The notes beneath the pieces were generated by a model. That model saw nothing but the letters and a program-made list of their open reading frames with translations. It was not told the DNA's origin and searched no databases. Below are positions 48,150 through 58,956 of a stretch of DNA of 64,000 nucleotides, piece after piece. The position numbers and the translations under genes were made by a program. Source of the stretch: Bacteroidales bacterium (GTDB taxonomy: Bacteria > Bacteroidota > Bacteroidia > Bacteroidales > UBA12077); the NCBI GenBank assembly GCA_016342685.1, contig JAEINU010000013.1:1-64000 (forward strand), written 5' to 3'. Each line of letters begins with the position of its first letter. Within the stretch, counting starts at the first letter, position 1.

Positions 48150-51100
48150 ATGAGTCTAAATTATCATAGTACCCCAAGAATTACAGAAAAAAAGAGAAAA
48201 GATATTATTCGTTATATTAACATGAAGCTTGCTTCTATGGGGCAGCCTATTTTTGAGGGAGACACAGGGCAGAAACATGAGGGAATGTCGGAAAAAGAAT
48301 TTGTAAGTCTGGCTGAAAGCTTATTGAATAATTATAAAGAAAAAATGCGTTTACTATCAACGGAAATTATTAACCCGGCAGACAGGCGTATACAAAAGTT
48401 TATTGATCGATACTTAGGTGATTTAAAGTTTGAAAAAGTACTTCGTATTCCTTTTGATTCTTTTGTTTTAGATAAGGCGGGTATTGGAAGAGAGATCAGT
48501 TTGCCCCCTAACGGTAATACATTCGAGAACAAACTTATTAAATCCTATAGAATAAGACAGGGAGTATTGCATAACCCATTGCATGATAGAAGAACAACCA
48601 AAGGTTCGTTTCATATTGTTGAAGGAGGCTTGCCTATTCCTCCCGATAAGAAAGTTGTGCCTAGGATTACATTTGCACATTTTCTTAATTCGGCTTTTAA
48701 TCCACCTGAAGAATTTATGCTTCTTCCTTTTACTTCGGCTCAAGAAAATAAAGCGCACGTATGGACATCCTTATTGTTGAGACCTACAGTTTGCCCAGAG
48801 ATTCCGGGAGTAATGGAAAAGAAAAGTATGGAGATACGATTTTTTGCTCCTGGATCATTGGTTAGCAATCTTGATTTTGTAGAATCTATATTTGGAAATG
48901 CGGGAGATCCTTATCTGTTTAAAAATGATTCTGGGTTAGATTTGGAACATTGGACCGGACATACGGGTTGTGTAGTTTTAGCTCCACAATTAATCAAACT
49001 TAAAAAGAGTGAAATAGGATTACCTAATTTTAATGATGCTACAGATCAACAACGTAAAGATGGAATGTGTTGGAAAGATAAAGACGACTTATATAACGAT
49101 GGGCAACCATTCAAGATCACTTGTCGTGATGAAAGTGGAGTTGTCATTACCTTAATTGCAGATAATTATTTTGGATATTCAAAGAAAGAAGTAAAAACAC
49201 AGATTAGTTATGCAGCTAATATGTTTGGTTTATGTGAAGAAGAGCATGCTGGTGGGACCTTAGCATTTTCTAGAATAAACATGGGCGATTCTTTTTCTGC
49301 TTCAAAAATTGCCGATAAATTGGGGAATAAATATTCATTTACTGATGTCAAGAAATCTTACTCAGGTATAATGAATCTTCAAGCAGAAAGTTATGGTATC
49401 GATAAAGTCCATCCAAACATTTTCTATGTTCCTGAGAACGCAGAGTTTAGTTTAAAAGAGAATTGTGTGAAATGGGAATTCAATGGAAAGATTGAGAGAA
49501 TTAAACTTCTAAAAAATCATTTTTACATATTGCCTAGTGGACAAAAGATTCATATGGAGAAACATCCTTTTGCACCAACATGGTATTTAGCTATTACATA
49601 CTCAGAAGGATCGTTTTTGCACAAACCAAGTACCGTTTCTGGGGGCGGAAAATCTGAAATTTCAAAATCATTATTGAATGCAATTATTTATGGTACTTTT
49701 TTCATCGATAATAAAGAAAAGGATTTTGCAAAGGTTGATGAAATTCTAGGATATGATTACAGCAATATCATAAAAGAACCACAAAAAGAGAAGGATAGCA
49801 GTCGTTTGATATTGGGGGTAGAACGAACTTTGGGATCTGTAATTACTTTATTAACTCCTTTCGAAGGTTATACAGATGAGTATAATGATTTTTTGGAATC
49901 AATTCCAGATCACGTAAAAGCATTGGTTTTTTTGATCAAAAAAATTAATGATGCACAAGGAATTGAGAATAATTGGCGTGAGTTGTTTACTGTCGATAGG
50001 GTTAATGGACGTTTAGGACATTGCTTAATGTTTGATAATAGAAAAATTATTACTTCGTATTTGCGTGTAGGATATGGAATGGATGAATCGTGGTTTGTTC
50101 ACTCTTTACGACCCGATTTTTTGGCAGCTGCAAAAGTGCAAATGGAAGACGATATTTCTGCAACTGTAACTGTACCAAGCAATCAATTAGAATATTTGAG
50201 CAATGAACAAGAAAATGAAAGTGTAAAATTGGTTGAAAACTGCGAATATTTATTTTTTCAAAGACCCGATGAAGCGATTACACGCGGTTATGATAAACAA
50301 GCAGAAGAAGATCTTTCCAAAAAGAATAATTTTACAACAAACTACGAACCCCTGACTCCAGCTGATGGAAAAGAAATAATCGAAGATGCTATTCAATTCG
50401 ATAAGTACACTTATCCTATTAAGTCGCTAATAAAAAAGGGAGCTACTGACGAAAATGATTTATTTTTTATTTCACCATCGCATCCTAGAGTTTTAGATGA
50501 TAATACAAGATCAAAGAATCCAAGATATTTACAAACTAGTCCTGATTTTTCAAATCCAATCGATGGTTATTTGGCAAAAATTGGGACACGTCTTTTTCGT
50601 AAAATCCCGATAGACAAACCAGTAGTTTTTCCTATTACTGACATGCTGCCTGGTAGAAGAAACAACCCTTCAGATAAAAAATCAGGAATTCGTTCTTTGA
50701 GTGTATATAATCCAATTCATTTTCAGGAATTCCCAGAATTATTTATGGATTTCATATGTAGCTTAACCGGGAAATCTCCATCAACAACAGGAGCTGGATC
50801 GGAAGGAGCTCTTACAAAAGGGCCATTCAATATGTTAGTTACAACAAGCGATTTGAATAATGCACTGTTGTCATATATCTTAACAGGATACAATGGATTT
50901 TCTACCGCCGCAGGTCATGTTGGTTCAAAAAATAGGTTCGATCATGATATAAGTATCCTAATTCCTGAGTTATGGTGCCGAATGGGTAAAGAAGAAAAAA
51001 ATCCTAAAAGATTAATTCAAGAAGGCGCTCTGGAGAAACTAAATGATTTCGAATTTAATGGAAAGAAAGTATTAGCAAGTCGATTAGGTTACCGAATTAC

Positions 51101-51632
51101 TCGAACGTTTATTTTTAGACATTTTGGAAGAATTTTTGAAGAACCAATGGGTGTTTTTACCGATGAAATGTTAAAGCCAGAATTACAAGATATGGATGAT
51201 TTTGTTGATGGAATAAACAATATAGTTGAAGCCCAACGAAAATCGGCATTAATGTATTTTGAAGATGGAAGTATTGAATCTGCTATTCCACCATTGAAAG
51301 TCCTTATCCATATTATGGCTTATGGACATTTTGAGAACAAAGGAATTGATGATCCTGAGTTGAGAAAGTTGTTTACAAGAGAATATGTTCTTTCAAGTGA
51401 ATGGTACAAGAAAAGACTTCATTTAAAACAAGAACGAGAGATTAAAAATTGGCAAAAGAAGATTGATTACATTCAGAAGTTTAAGGAAAAGGAAATTAAT
51501 CAATCTATTAGTGATGAGTTAAAAATTGATGATAAACTAAAATATGCTCGTAAGAATCTCGAAAAAGTAAAGACAGAAGCTTATTTAAAATCATTAGTAG
51601 GAACTATTGGCTTAGATTCAATTTTTAAATAA
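48150..51632 (+). CDS. Probable PPi-type phosphoenolpyruvate carboxykinase-like protein (1160 aa)
   Basis: Unusual ~1150-aa size expected for the PPi-PEPCK family; P-loop-like 'HKPSTVSGGGKSEISKSLLNAI'; 'PSTTGAGSEGALTKGPFN'; adjacent to mutAB. Confidence 0.55.
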   Translation: MSLNYHSTPRITEKKRKDIIRYINMKLASMGQPIFEGDTGQKHEGMSEKEFVSLAESLLNNYKEKMRLLSTEIINPADRRIQKFIDRYLGDLKFEKVLRIPFDSFVLDKAGIGREISLPPNGNTFENKLIKSYRIRQGVLHNPLHDRRTTKGSFHIVEGGLPIPPDKKVVPRITFAHFLNSAFNPPEEFMLLPFTSAQENKAHVWTSLLLRPTVCPEIPGVMEKKSMEIRFFAPGSLVSNLDFVESIFGNAGDPYLFKNDSGLDLEHWTGHTGCVVLAPQLIKLKKSEIGLPNFNDATDQQRKDGMCWKDKDDLYNDGQPFKITCRDESGVVITLIADNYFGYSKKEVKTQISYAANMFGLCEEEHAGGTLAFSRINMGDSFSASKIADKLGNKYSFTDVKKSYSGIMNLQAESYGIDKVHPNIFYVPENAEFSLKENCVKWEFNGKIERIKLLKNHFYILPSGQKIHMEKHPFAPTWYLAITYSEGSFLHKPSTVSGGGKSEISKSLLNAIIYGTFFIDNKEKDFAKVDEILGYDYSNIIKEPQKEKDSSRLILGVERTLGSVITLLTPFEGYTDEYNDFLESIPDHVKALVFLIKKINDAQGIENNWRELFTVDRVNGRLGHCLMFDNRKIITSYLRVGYGMDESWFVHSLRPDFLAAAKVQMEDDISATVTVPSNQLEYLSNEQENESVKLVENCEYLFFQRPDEAITRGYDKQAEEDLSKKNNFTTNYEPLTPADGKEIIEDAIQFDKYTYPIKSLIKKGATDENDLFFISPSHPRVLDDNTRSKNPRYLQTSPDFSNPIDGYLAKIGTRLFRKIPIDKPVVFPITDMLPGRRNNPSDKKSGIRSLSVYNPIHFQEFPELFMDFICSLTGKSPSTTGAGSEGALTKGPFNMLVTTSDLNNALLSYILTGYNGFSTAAGHVGSKNRFDHDISILIPELWCRMGKEEKNPKRLIQEGALEKLNDFEFNGKKVLASRLGYRITRTFIFRHFGRIFEEPMGVFTDEMLKPELQDMDDFVDGINNIVEAQRKSALMYFEDGSIESAIPPLKVLIHIMAYGHFENKGIDDPELRKLFTREYVLSSEWYKKRLHLKQEREIKNWQKKIDYIQKFKEKEINQSISDELKIDDKLKYARKNLEKVKTEAYLKSLVGTIGLDSIFK

Positions 51633-51655
51633 TCATTCAATTTTTTATAGCATGT

Positions 51656-51693
51656 CATTTTATGTTAAAAGTCATGATTTTTAACATGAAATG
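51656..51693. promoter_or_regulatory. Imperfect 15/16-bp inverted repeat upstream of mutA
   Basis: cattttatgttaaaa-gtcatga-tttttaacatgaaatg, directly before TAATTTTG (51697-51704). Confidence 0.5.
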
Positions 51694-51735
51694 CCTTAAT
51701 TTTGCACAGAATTTTAAAAAATTTCACAATTTGTT

Positions 51736-53598
51736 ATGGCAGACAAAACAAAACAAAAGTTGTTCCAAGAATTTCCGCCAATCTCTACGAAAGAGTGGCA
51801 GGATAAGATCACAATAGATCTAAAAGGTGCAGATTTCGACAAAAAACTGGTTTGGAGAACCATTGAAGGTTTTAGTGTTCAACCGTATTATCGTGCTGAA
51901 CATTTAGAAAATTTGAATCACCTAAAATACGTACCTGGAGAATTTCCATATGTACGTGGAAACAAAGCAAAATGCAACGGCTGGTATATTCGTCAGAATA
52001 TCAATGCGAACGATGCAAAAGTAGCTAACGAAAAAGCACTTGATGTTTTAATGAAAGGTGTTGATTCTTTGGGTTTTGAAACTTGTTGTAAAAGTGAGTA
52101 TTCAAACGAAGAGTTCAAAACATGGTTAAAAGATATTAGCATTGCAGACATCGAAGTTAATGTAACTGATGCAACTGCAGCTCATCCTTTTGTTGATTTC
52201 TTAAAAGCTAAGATTGAAGCAGAAAATATCGATAAAAACGAAATTAAAGGTTCTGTTGATTTTGATCCAATGGCTCATTTAACGTTAAACGGTAATTTCT
52301 GTAAAGCTCAATCTGATGTTTTTGATACAGCAAAGGAATTAATCGAAAAAGCAAAAGATTTACCAAAATTCAGAACAATTGGTGTAAACGGTGAAATGTT
52401 TACCAATGCAGGCGCAACAATTGTTCAGGAATTAGCATTTGCTTTAGCAATGGGAAATCAATATTTAAATCTTTTAACCGAAAAAGGATTAGATGTTGAT
52501 ACAGTTGCTGACAATATTAAATTCAACTTTGGTGTAAGCACAAACTATTTTATGGAAATAGCTAAGTTCAGAGCAGCACGTATGCTTTGGTCTAAGATTG
52601 TTGCAGCTTACGAACCTAAGAATTTAGAAGTAGCAAAAATGAATGTTCATGCTGCTACATCGAAATTTAATCAAACAATTTACGATCCATATGTAAACAT
52701 GTTACGTGGAACTACAGAATCAATGTCAGCGACTATTGCAGGAGTTGATTCGTTATCTGTTACTCCATTTAACAAAGCATTCGAAAGTTCAACAGAATTT
52801 TCTGATCGTATTGCACGAAATACTCAAATCTTACTGAAAGAGGAATCTTATTTTGATAAGATTGCAGATCCATCGGGTGGTTCATATTATATTGAAAACC
52901 TAACTCATTCACTTGCTGAGCATGCTTGGAAATTATTCCAGGATATCGAAGCAAAAGGTGGTTATGTTGAAGCATTCAAAGCAGGATTTATTCAGGATCA
53001 AGTTACTGAATCAGCAAATAAACGTAATTTGAGTATTGCTACTCGTCGGGAGATTTTATTAGGAACAAACCAATATCCTAATGCCCTTGAAAAAGTTGAA
53101 GCTAACATTAAAGAAAAATGTTGTACTTCAACAAAAAGAGACGATGCAATTGCAGAGCCAATTAAGGAATTCAGAGGTTCAGAGCAAATGGAAACATTGC
53201 GTTTGAAAACTGAAAGAACAAAAGAAACTCCAAAGGTATTCTTATTGACTATTGGTGATTTAACTATGCGTAAGGCAAGAGCAGGATTTGCTTCCGGTTT
53301 CTTTGCTTGTGCAGGTTTCGAAGTTATCGATAATTTAGGTTTCAAATCTGTTGAAGAAGGTGTTAAAGCTGCAATAGATCAAAAAGCAAGTATAGTTGTT
53401 GTTTGTAGTTCAGATGATGAATATACAGAAGCTGCTCCAGCTGTTTTAGAGCAATTAGGAGATAAAGCAATAACTGTTGTTGCAGGTTACCCTAAAAGTA
53501 TTGATGAATTAAAAGCTAAAGGATTAAAGCATTTTATTCATATGAAATCGAATTTAATTGATACACTTGAAGGATTTCAAAACGAATTGGGAATATAA
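51736..53598 (+). CDS. mutA: Methylmalonyl-CoA mutase small subunit
   Basis: MM_CoA_mutase domain without the DxHxxG cobalamin motif; followed by the large subunit. Confidence 0.93.
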   Translation: MADKTKQKLFQEFPPISTKEWQDKITIDLKGADFDKKLVWRTIEGFSVQPYYRAEHLENLNHLKYVPGEFPYVRGNKAKCNGWYIRQNINANDAKVANEKALDVLMKGVDSLGFETCCKSEYSNEEFKTWLKDISIADIEVNVTDATAAHPFVDFLKAKIEAENIDKNEIKGSVDFDPMAHLTLNGNFCKAQSDVFDTAKELIEKAKDLPKFRTIGVNGEMFTNAGATIVQELAFALAMGNQYLNLLTEKGLDVDTVADNIKFNFGVSTNYFMEIAKFRAARMLWSKIVAAYEPKNLEVAKMNVHAATSKFNQTIYDPYVNMLRGTTESMSATIAGVDSLSVTPFNKAFESSTEFSDRIARNTQILLKEESYFDKIADPSGGSYYIENLTHSLAEHAWKLFQDIEAKGGYVEAFKAGFIQDQVTESANKRNLSIATRREILLGTNQYPNALEKVEANIKEKCCTSTKRDDAIAEPIKEFRGSEQMETLRLKTERTKETPKVFLLTIGDLTMRKARAGFASGFFACAGFEVIDNLGFKSVEEGVKAAIDQKASIVVVCSSDDEYTEAAPAVLEQLGDKAITVVAGYPKSIDELKAKGLKHFIHMKSNLIDTLEGFQNELGI

Positions 53599-53599
53599 A

Positions 53600-53676
53600 A
53601 GATTCAAGTAAAAAGATAAAAGTTTAAAGTAAAAAGTCTTGATACTCAAATCTCAAATCTAAAAATCTTATAAAAC
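53600..53676 (+). repeat. AT-rich intercistronic spacer related to 37888-37957
   Basis: aagattcaagtaaaaagataaaagtttaaagtaaaaagtcttgatactcaaatctcaaatctaaaaatcttataaaac-ATG. Confidence 0.5.
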
Positions 53677-55827
53677 ATGAAACCAAATTTTAATAATATA
53701 AATTTAGATCTTCCCAAGTCGAAATACGATTCAGCCAAAGACTGGGAAAAAGAAAACGATATAAAGGAGAATTGGAAAACTCCAGAGCAGATTGATGTTA
53801 AAAATGCATATACTAAGGATGATTTAGAAGGCATGGAGCATTTAAATTATGCTGCAGGTTTAGCTCCTTTTTTACATGGACCATATTCTGCAATGTATGC
53901 AATGCGTCCTTGGACAATTCGTCAATATGCAGGATTTTCAACTGCTGAAGAATCAAACGCATTTTACCGTAGAAACTTAGCTGCTGGTCAGAAAGGTTTA
54001 TCAATTGCATTCGACCTTGCTACTCACCGTGGATACGACTCAGATCACGAGCGTGTTGTTGGTGATGTTGGAAAAGCCGGTGTTGCGGTAGATTCTATTT
54101 TAGACATGAAAATTCTTTTCGATCAGATTCCTTTAGATAAGATGTCTGTTTCGATGACAATGAATGGTGCTGTACTTCCAGTATTGGCATTTTACATTGT
54201 TGCTGGATTAGAGCAAGGAGTTCCATTAGAAAAATTAAGTGGTACTATTCAGAATGATATTTTGAAAGAATTCATGGTTCGTAATACATATATTTACCCT
54301 CCAGAATTCTCAATGAAGATTATTGCTGATATTTTTGAGTACACTTCTAAAAATATGCCTAAGTTTAACTCAATTAGTATTTCTGGTTATCATATGCAAG
54401 AAGCTGGAGCTACTGCTGATATTGAGTTAGCTTATACTTTAGCCGATGGGTTAGAATATTTACGTACAGGTGTTAATGCAGGTATGGATATTGATACTTT
54501 TGCACCACGTTTATCATTCTTCTGGGCTGTTGGAATGAATCACTTTATGGAAATTGCAAAGATGCGTGCTGGACGTATGATTTGGGCTAAATTGGTAAAA
54601 CAATTTAATCCAAAGAATCCTAAATCGATGGCATTACGTACGCACTCACAAACTTCAGGTTGGAGTTTAACAGAGCAAGATCCATTCAATAATGTTGCTC
54701 GTACTTGTGTTGAAGCAATGGCAGCTACTTTAGGTCACACACAATCCTTACATACGAATGCATTAGATGAGGCTATAGCATTACCAACAGAATTCTCTGC
54801 TCGTATTGCTCGTAACACTCAGATTTATATTCAGGAAGAAACGCAAATTTGTAAAGCGGTTGATCCTTGGGCTGGTTCTTATTATGTTGAGAAATTAACT
54901 CAAGAGATTGCTGATAAAGCCTGGACCTTAATCGAAGAAGTTGAGAAGCTTGGTGGTATGGCAAAAGCAATTGAGACAGGTATTCCAAAAATGCGTATCG
55001 AAGAAGCTGCTGCGCGTAAGCAAGCACGAATCGATACAGGTAAGGATACAATTGTTGGTGTAAACAAATACAGATTAGAAAAAGAAGATCCAATTGATAT
55101 TTTGGATGTTGATAATACTGCTGTTCGTGAAGCTCAGTTAAAACGTTTAGCTAAATTACGTGCGGAACGTAACGAAGAAGAAACACAAGTTGCATTGAAA
55201 AAAATCGAAGAATGTGCTGCTACAGGTAAGGGAAACTTACTTGAGTTAGCCGTTGATGCTGCTAAAAAACGTGCTTCTCTTGGTGAAATCTCTGATGCTT
55301 GCGAAAAGACTGCAGGAAGATATAAAGCTGTTATAAGATCAATTTCAGGAGTATATATGTCAGAATCAAAAGATGATGCAACTTATAATAAAGCAAAAGA
55401 GCTGGTAGAAAAGTTTGCTGAAAAAGAAGGTCGCCAGCCACGTATTATGATTGCTAAAATGGGACAAGATGGTCACGATCGTGGAGCAAAAGTTGTTTCT
55501 ACAGGTTATGCCGATTTAGGTTTCGATGTTGATATTGGACCATTATTCCAAACTCCAGCTGAAGCTGCAAAACAGGCAGTTGAAAATGATGTTCACGTAC
55601 TTGGTGTTTCTTCATTGGCTGCAGGTCACAAAACTCTTGTACCACAGGTAATGGAAGAATTAAAGAAACTGGGTCGTGAAGATATTATGATTATTGTTGG
55701 TGGAGTTATTCCGGCACAAGATTATGACTTCTTATACAACGCAGGTGTTGCAGGTGTATTTGGTCCTGGGACAAAAATTCCGGTAGCAGCAATCAAGATG
55801 TTAGAAATTATGCTTGATGAAGATTAA
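53677..55827 (+). CDS. mutB: Methylmalonyl-CoA mutase large (catalytic) subunit
   Basis: '[47 protein letters not shown]', cobalamin '[11 protein letters not shown]...[12 protein letters not shown]'. Confidence 0.97.
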   Translation: MKPNFNNINLDLPKSKYDSAKDWEKENDIKENWKTPEQIDVKNAYTKDDLEGMEHLNYAAGLAPFLHGPYSAMYAMRPWTIRQYAGFSTAEESNAFYRRNLAAGQKGLSIAFDLATHRGYDSDHERVVGDVGKAGVAVDSILDMKILFDQIPLDKMSVSMTMNGAVLPVLAFYIVAGLEQGVPLEKLSGTIQNDILKEFMVRNTYIYPPEFSMKIIADIFEYTSKNMPKFNSISISGYHMQEAGATADIELAYTLADGLEYLRTGVNAGMDIDTFAPRLSFFWAVGMNHFMEIAKMRAGRMIWAKLVKQFNPKNPKSMALRTHSQTSGWSLTEQDPFNNVARTCVEAMAATLGHTQSLHTNALDEAIALPTEFSARIARNTQIYIQEETQICKAVDPWAGSYYVEKLTQEIADKAWTLIEEVEKLGGMAKAIETGIPKMRIEEAAARKQARIDTGKDTIVGVNKYRLEKEDPIDILDVDNTAVREAQLKRLAKLRAERNEEETQVALKKIEECAATGKGNLLELAVDAAKKRASLGEISDACEKTAGRYKAVIRSISGVYMSESKDDATYNKAKELVEKFAEKEGRQPRIMIAKMGQDGHDRGAKVVSTGYADLGFDVDIGPLFQTPAEAAKQAVENDVHVLGVSSLAAGHKTLVPQVMEELKKLGREDIMIIVGGVIPAQDYDFLYNAGVAGVFGPGTKIPVAAIKMLEIMLDED

Positions 55828-55847
55828 AAAATAATTTACTATATATT

Positions 55848-55877
55848 AAAAGGCTCGACAATTTGTTGAGCCTTTTT
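55848..55877 (+). terminator. Rho-independent terminator of mutAB
   Basis: aaaaggctcgacaatttgttgagccttttt. Confidence 0.75.
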
Positions 55878-55889
55878 TAGTTCCAGGTT

Positions 55890-55938
55890 ATTCCCGCGTA
55901 GGCGGGAATCAAATTAAGAGATGAGATTTCTGATCTCA
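55890..55938. repeat. REP-like hairpin (attcccgcgtaggcgggaat) plus adjacent tgagat/atctca hairpin
   Basis: Perfect GC-rich inverted repeat at 55890-55909 in AT-rich surroundings; second stem at 55922-55938. Confidence 0.55.
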
Positions 55939-56044
55939 GTTTTACTCGTTAGGAATGATAATTATTGAGTTTGTTTACTTTTAATAAATACAATTACTAT
56001 TTTTTTCAGTAATTTTAAATAATCAAACTTAACCCAAAATTGTT

Positions 56045-57022
56045 ATGAAAAAGCTTGTAATTATTTGTATTTATCTATTTGTTAGTTTCCAGTTTGCACA
56101 ATCGCAGAATATTGAAACGATGCAATGGGATAAGGATTTTCAAATTCATATTACATTAGCGAATGATTCAAACTACATTTTAGATATTAAAGAGCTACAC
56201 CATACAAATGCGGCAGAAGATGGATCTTCTTCGTTTACTTATTTACCTACGCGATTGGAAAATGATTATCTGGAGAAATTACTTCAAACAGAAGTTGATA
56301 CAAGTATATCTGACAAACAAATCTTAGAGTCGAACAAAACATTATGGAGTGCTTTGCATAATTCGATTGGCGGTGGTTGGGTTCATTTTGTAAATTGTTT
56401 ATTGTATTCTTTAGAAACGGGTTATTTAGATGTAACAGCACCCTTAATGAAAAGACCTGAGAGTAACTGGAAGCCGAAACCAATGACAGAGTCTTATAAA
56501 AGAACAAAAAAATGGACTTATTATATTCCTGTAGATCAAAAGATTGCAACAAAAGAGTTTGAGCTTAAAAAGAAAAGTAACACTCTAGGACATTTAAATG
56601 ATGTTCCAAAAGAGTTTATCGAATTATTTCTAAAAACCAGTCAATCCGATTATGAGCAGTTAAAATTAAATCCAAGAAGTCGTAAAAAAGCACAAATTGA
56701 TATGGTTAAAATACTTATTGGAGCTAATTATTTGGGAGAGACACAGATTAAGTATATTAAATCGATGGTGCTAAAAGCTTTTGCTCAATACGCCGATAAT
56801 CAATTGCCTTCTGTAATTATATTTGACAATTTTAATGCAGCCGTTGCAATGAGCTTAAACGAAGCAGGTTATCAGGTAGATAAGATTGTTTTTGCCGATG
56901 AACGATTTATTTCAATTCAAACACGATTGGATCGAATAAGTCAAATAAATTTAGTTGTAAAGCAAATTAACGATGTTAACAAGGAGGTGTTCCAGCAAAA
57001 GCTAAAGAATTATTACAATTAG
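56045..57022 (+). CDS. Secreted hypothetical protein
   Basis: Signal peptide 'MKKLVIICIYLFVSFQFAQSQ'; no family recognised. Confidence 0.65.
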   Translation: MKKLVIICIYLFVSFQFAQSQNIETMQWDKDFQIHITLANDSNYILDIKELHHTNAAEDGSSSFTYLPTRLENDYLEKLLQTEVDTSISDKQILESNKTLWSALHNSIGGGWVHFVNCLLYSLETGYLDVTAPLMKRPESNWKPKPMTESYKRTKKWTYYIPVDQKIATKEFELKKKSNTLGHLNDVPKEFIELFLKTSQSDYEQLKLNPRSRKKAQIDMVKILIGANYLGETQIKYIKSMVLKAFAQYADNQLPSVIIFDNFNAAVAMSLNEAGYQVDKIVFADERFISIQTRLDRISQINLVVKQINDVNKEVFQQKLKNYYN

Positions 57023-57023
57023 T

Positions 57024-57707
57024 TTATTTTCTATTAAATGGTATTTGATAATAGATATAGTAGTTTACTGCTAAGTGCAAGGATTTGGAACCCGTTCCAT
57101 ATCCTGGAATATCGTATGGTTGAAAATCCGCATCTTTACCGCCAGACAATTGAACTCGAACAATACCAGCCCAACCAAGGTAAATGTTTTTAAAAATCTC
57201 ACCTTTAACGCCAAAAGAAGCCTCAAACCAATATGCATCAAATGATTTTGTAATGCTTGGAGAAGAGTAATTTCCCCAGTGATTTAAATCTATTTCAATA
57301 TTATCGGCCGACTGGCTAAAGTCAGACCGTCCAATTCGAAGTCCTATACCAAGAAAGTCTGTTGGCCATTTTTTAAGCATATTATAATCGAAACCAATTT
57401 TTATAAAAGTACCCTCCGAATTAAGATTATATTTATCCTTTTCAATCGCTATTTCTGAATAACCTCCTTCTATAACCCCAAAATATTTATTGTTTAGATT
57501 AAAATCAAACGATGCTTCATAGGAGCTTCGATCTGGTTTAAACTGAAAATCGGAAAACCGACCAACATTAACACCAAACTTAATTCCTTTTAATAGCAAG
57601 GGCTCTTTTACTTTTTCATCAGCATAAAATTCATCATCTTGTGCAAAAGAATAACTGAATGCTAAAAGGCTGATAAGCAAGCTAAAAATATATTTGTATT
57701 TCTCCAT
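57024..57707 (-). CDS. Outer-membrane beta-barrel-like protein, DUF6048-like
   Basis: Signal peptide starting MEKYKYIFSLL; 'IKFGVNVGRFSDF...YFGVIEGGYSE...FIKIGFDYNMLKK...LGIGLRIGRS' strands. Confidence 0.55.
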   Translation of the reverse strand: MEKYKYIFSLLISLLAFSYSFAQDDEFYADEKVKEPLLLKGIKFGVNVGRFSDFQFKPDRSSYEASFDFNLNNKYFGVIEGGYSEIAIEKDKYNLNSEGTFIKIGFDYNMLKKWPTDFLGIGLRIGRSDFSQSADNIEIDLNHWGNYSSPSITKSFDAYWFEASFGVKGEIFKNIYLGWAGIVRVQLSGGKDADFQPYDIPGYGTGSKSLHLAVNYYIYYQIPFNRK

Positions 57708-58152
57708 CTTTATTACTTGATATATTGCCATTTAACAGCTTTAAAGAATCAATAATATTATATGTACTTATAAATGTATCTATCTTATAATTTACAATAA
57801 AACCACATTCAGGTGAAAGAAAAACGGTCTCATTTTGATGATATATTTTCAAAGTATCTTTTTGTTCTTCTGTTTCTGAAGTAAAAATAAATTCGGTAAT
57901 TTCAGAATTTGGAGATAAAATGAGAGACAGACTAGAGTCATCTTTTTCCTCCGAGTAGTAAATACTATCTGACCATTCAGATGAGAATATTGACAAACTA
58001 TCTAAGAACTTTTCATTAACCAGATTGGTGTCGGCGGTATGAAGCTCAACTTTTAAAAAGGTTTCAGTTTCTAAATTACATGTATCATCACCACACGATA
58101 TTAAGAATAACATCGATGCTAAGAAGATTAATATGTGTACACTATTTTTCAT
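57682..58152 (-). CDS. Small lipoprotein, DUF6452-like
   Basis: Lipobox FLISC; 'DDTCNLETETFLKVELHTAD'; overlaps the next gene's start. Confidence 0.5.
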   Translation of the reverse strand: MKNSVHILIFLASMLFLISCGDDTCNLETETFLKVELHTADTNLVNEKFLDSLSIFSSEWSDSIYYSEEKDDSSLSLILSPNSEITEFIFTSETEEQKDTLKIYHQNETVFLSPECGFIVNYKIDTFISTYNIIDSLKLLNGNISSNKDGEIQIYF

Positions 58153-58194
58153 TCGGGATATGCAATATTTAACGGCAAAAATAGCAGTTTATTC

Positions 58195-58953
58195 TTATTT
58201 ATTTGTTTTATCCACGTATTTCTTTAACATCATGTCATTACCATCAAATACAGCGTATGTAAAATGTCCAAGCCAATCACCCAGGTTAATGTAACGTGAT
58301 GTTTCAGTTAATTTCAGATCAAGAGGGTAATGTCTGTGACCGTAAACCATAAAATCAAAGTTTTCTTTTTTAAGTAAATCTTTCGAATACAAAATTAGCC
58401 ATTCTTTATCTTCACCTTCAAAAGGTCTTGTTTCTCGTGAATATCTACTATGTGTCGACCATGAATTAGCGATCCAAATCCCTAAGTTTGGGTGAAATCT
58501 TGCAAATAACCACTGCGAAAGGCGACTAGCAAATATTCGTTTAAGCATTTTGTATGTTCTGTCTCCAGGTCCTAAACCATCGCCATGAGCTAAGAAAAAC
58601 TTCTTCCCTGAATATTCTTTTGTTATTGGTTTTTTATGTAAAATTATTCCTGTTTCTTGAGGTAAATAATCAAAAATCCACATATCGTGATTTCCAATAA
58701 AAAAATGTACTGGAATTCCTGAATCCGTTATTTCACATAACTTACCTAAAAATCTTGAAAAGCCTCTAGGAATAGCGCGTTTATATTCAAACCAGAAATC
58801 AAATATATCACCAAGCAAGATAATTTCTTTTGCATCATCTTTAATTTCATCGAGCCATTGCACAAACAGCTTTTCTCGCTTAAGACTCTTGTTGTAATCA
58901 GGGAGTCCTAAATGAACATCAGATGCAAAGTATATGTTTTTTCTTTCGGTCAA
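58195..58953 (-). CDS. lpxH: UDP-2,3-diacylglucosamine diphosphatase
   Basis: 'FASDVHLGLPDYNKS', 'ILLGDIFDFWFEY', 'FFIGNHDMWIFDYL', 'AHGDGLGPGD', 'VYGHRHYP'. Confidence 0.88.
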   Translation of the reverse strand: MTERKNIYFASDVHLGLPDYNKSLKREKLFVQWLDEIKDDAKEIILLGDIFDFWFEYKRAIPRGFSRFLGKLCEITDSGIPVHFFIGNHDMWIFDYLPQETGIILHKKPITKEYSGKKFFLAHGDGLGPGDRTYKMLKRIFASRLSQWLFARFHPNLGIWIANSWSTHSRYSRETRPFEGEDKEWLILYSKDLLKKENFDFMVYGHRHYPLDLKLTETSRYINLGDWLGHFTYAVFDGNDMMLKKYVDKTNK

Positions 58954-58956
58954 AAT

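Noticed and set aside
51736-53598. MutA lacking the cobalamin motif as a degenerate gene
   Set aside because: Non-catalytic small subunits normally lack it.
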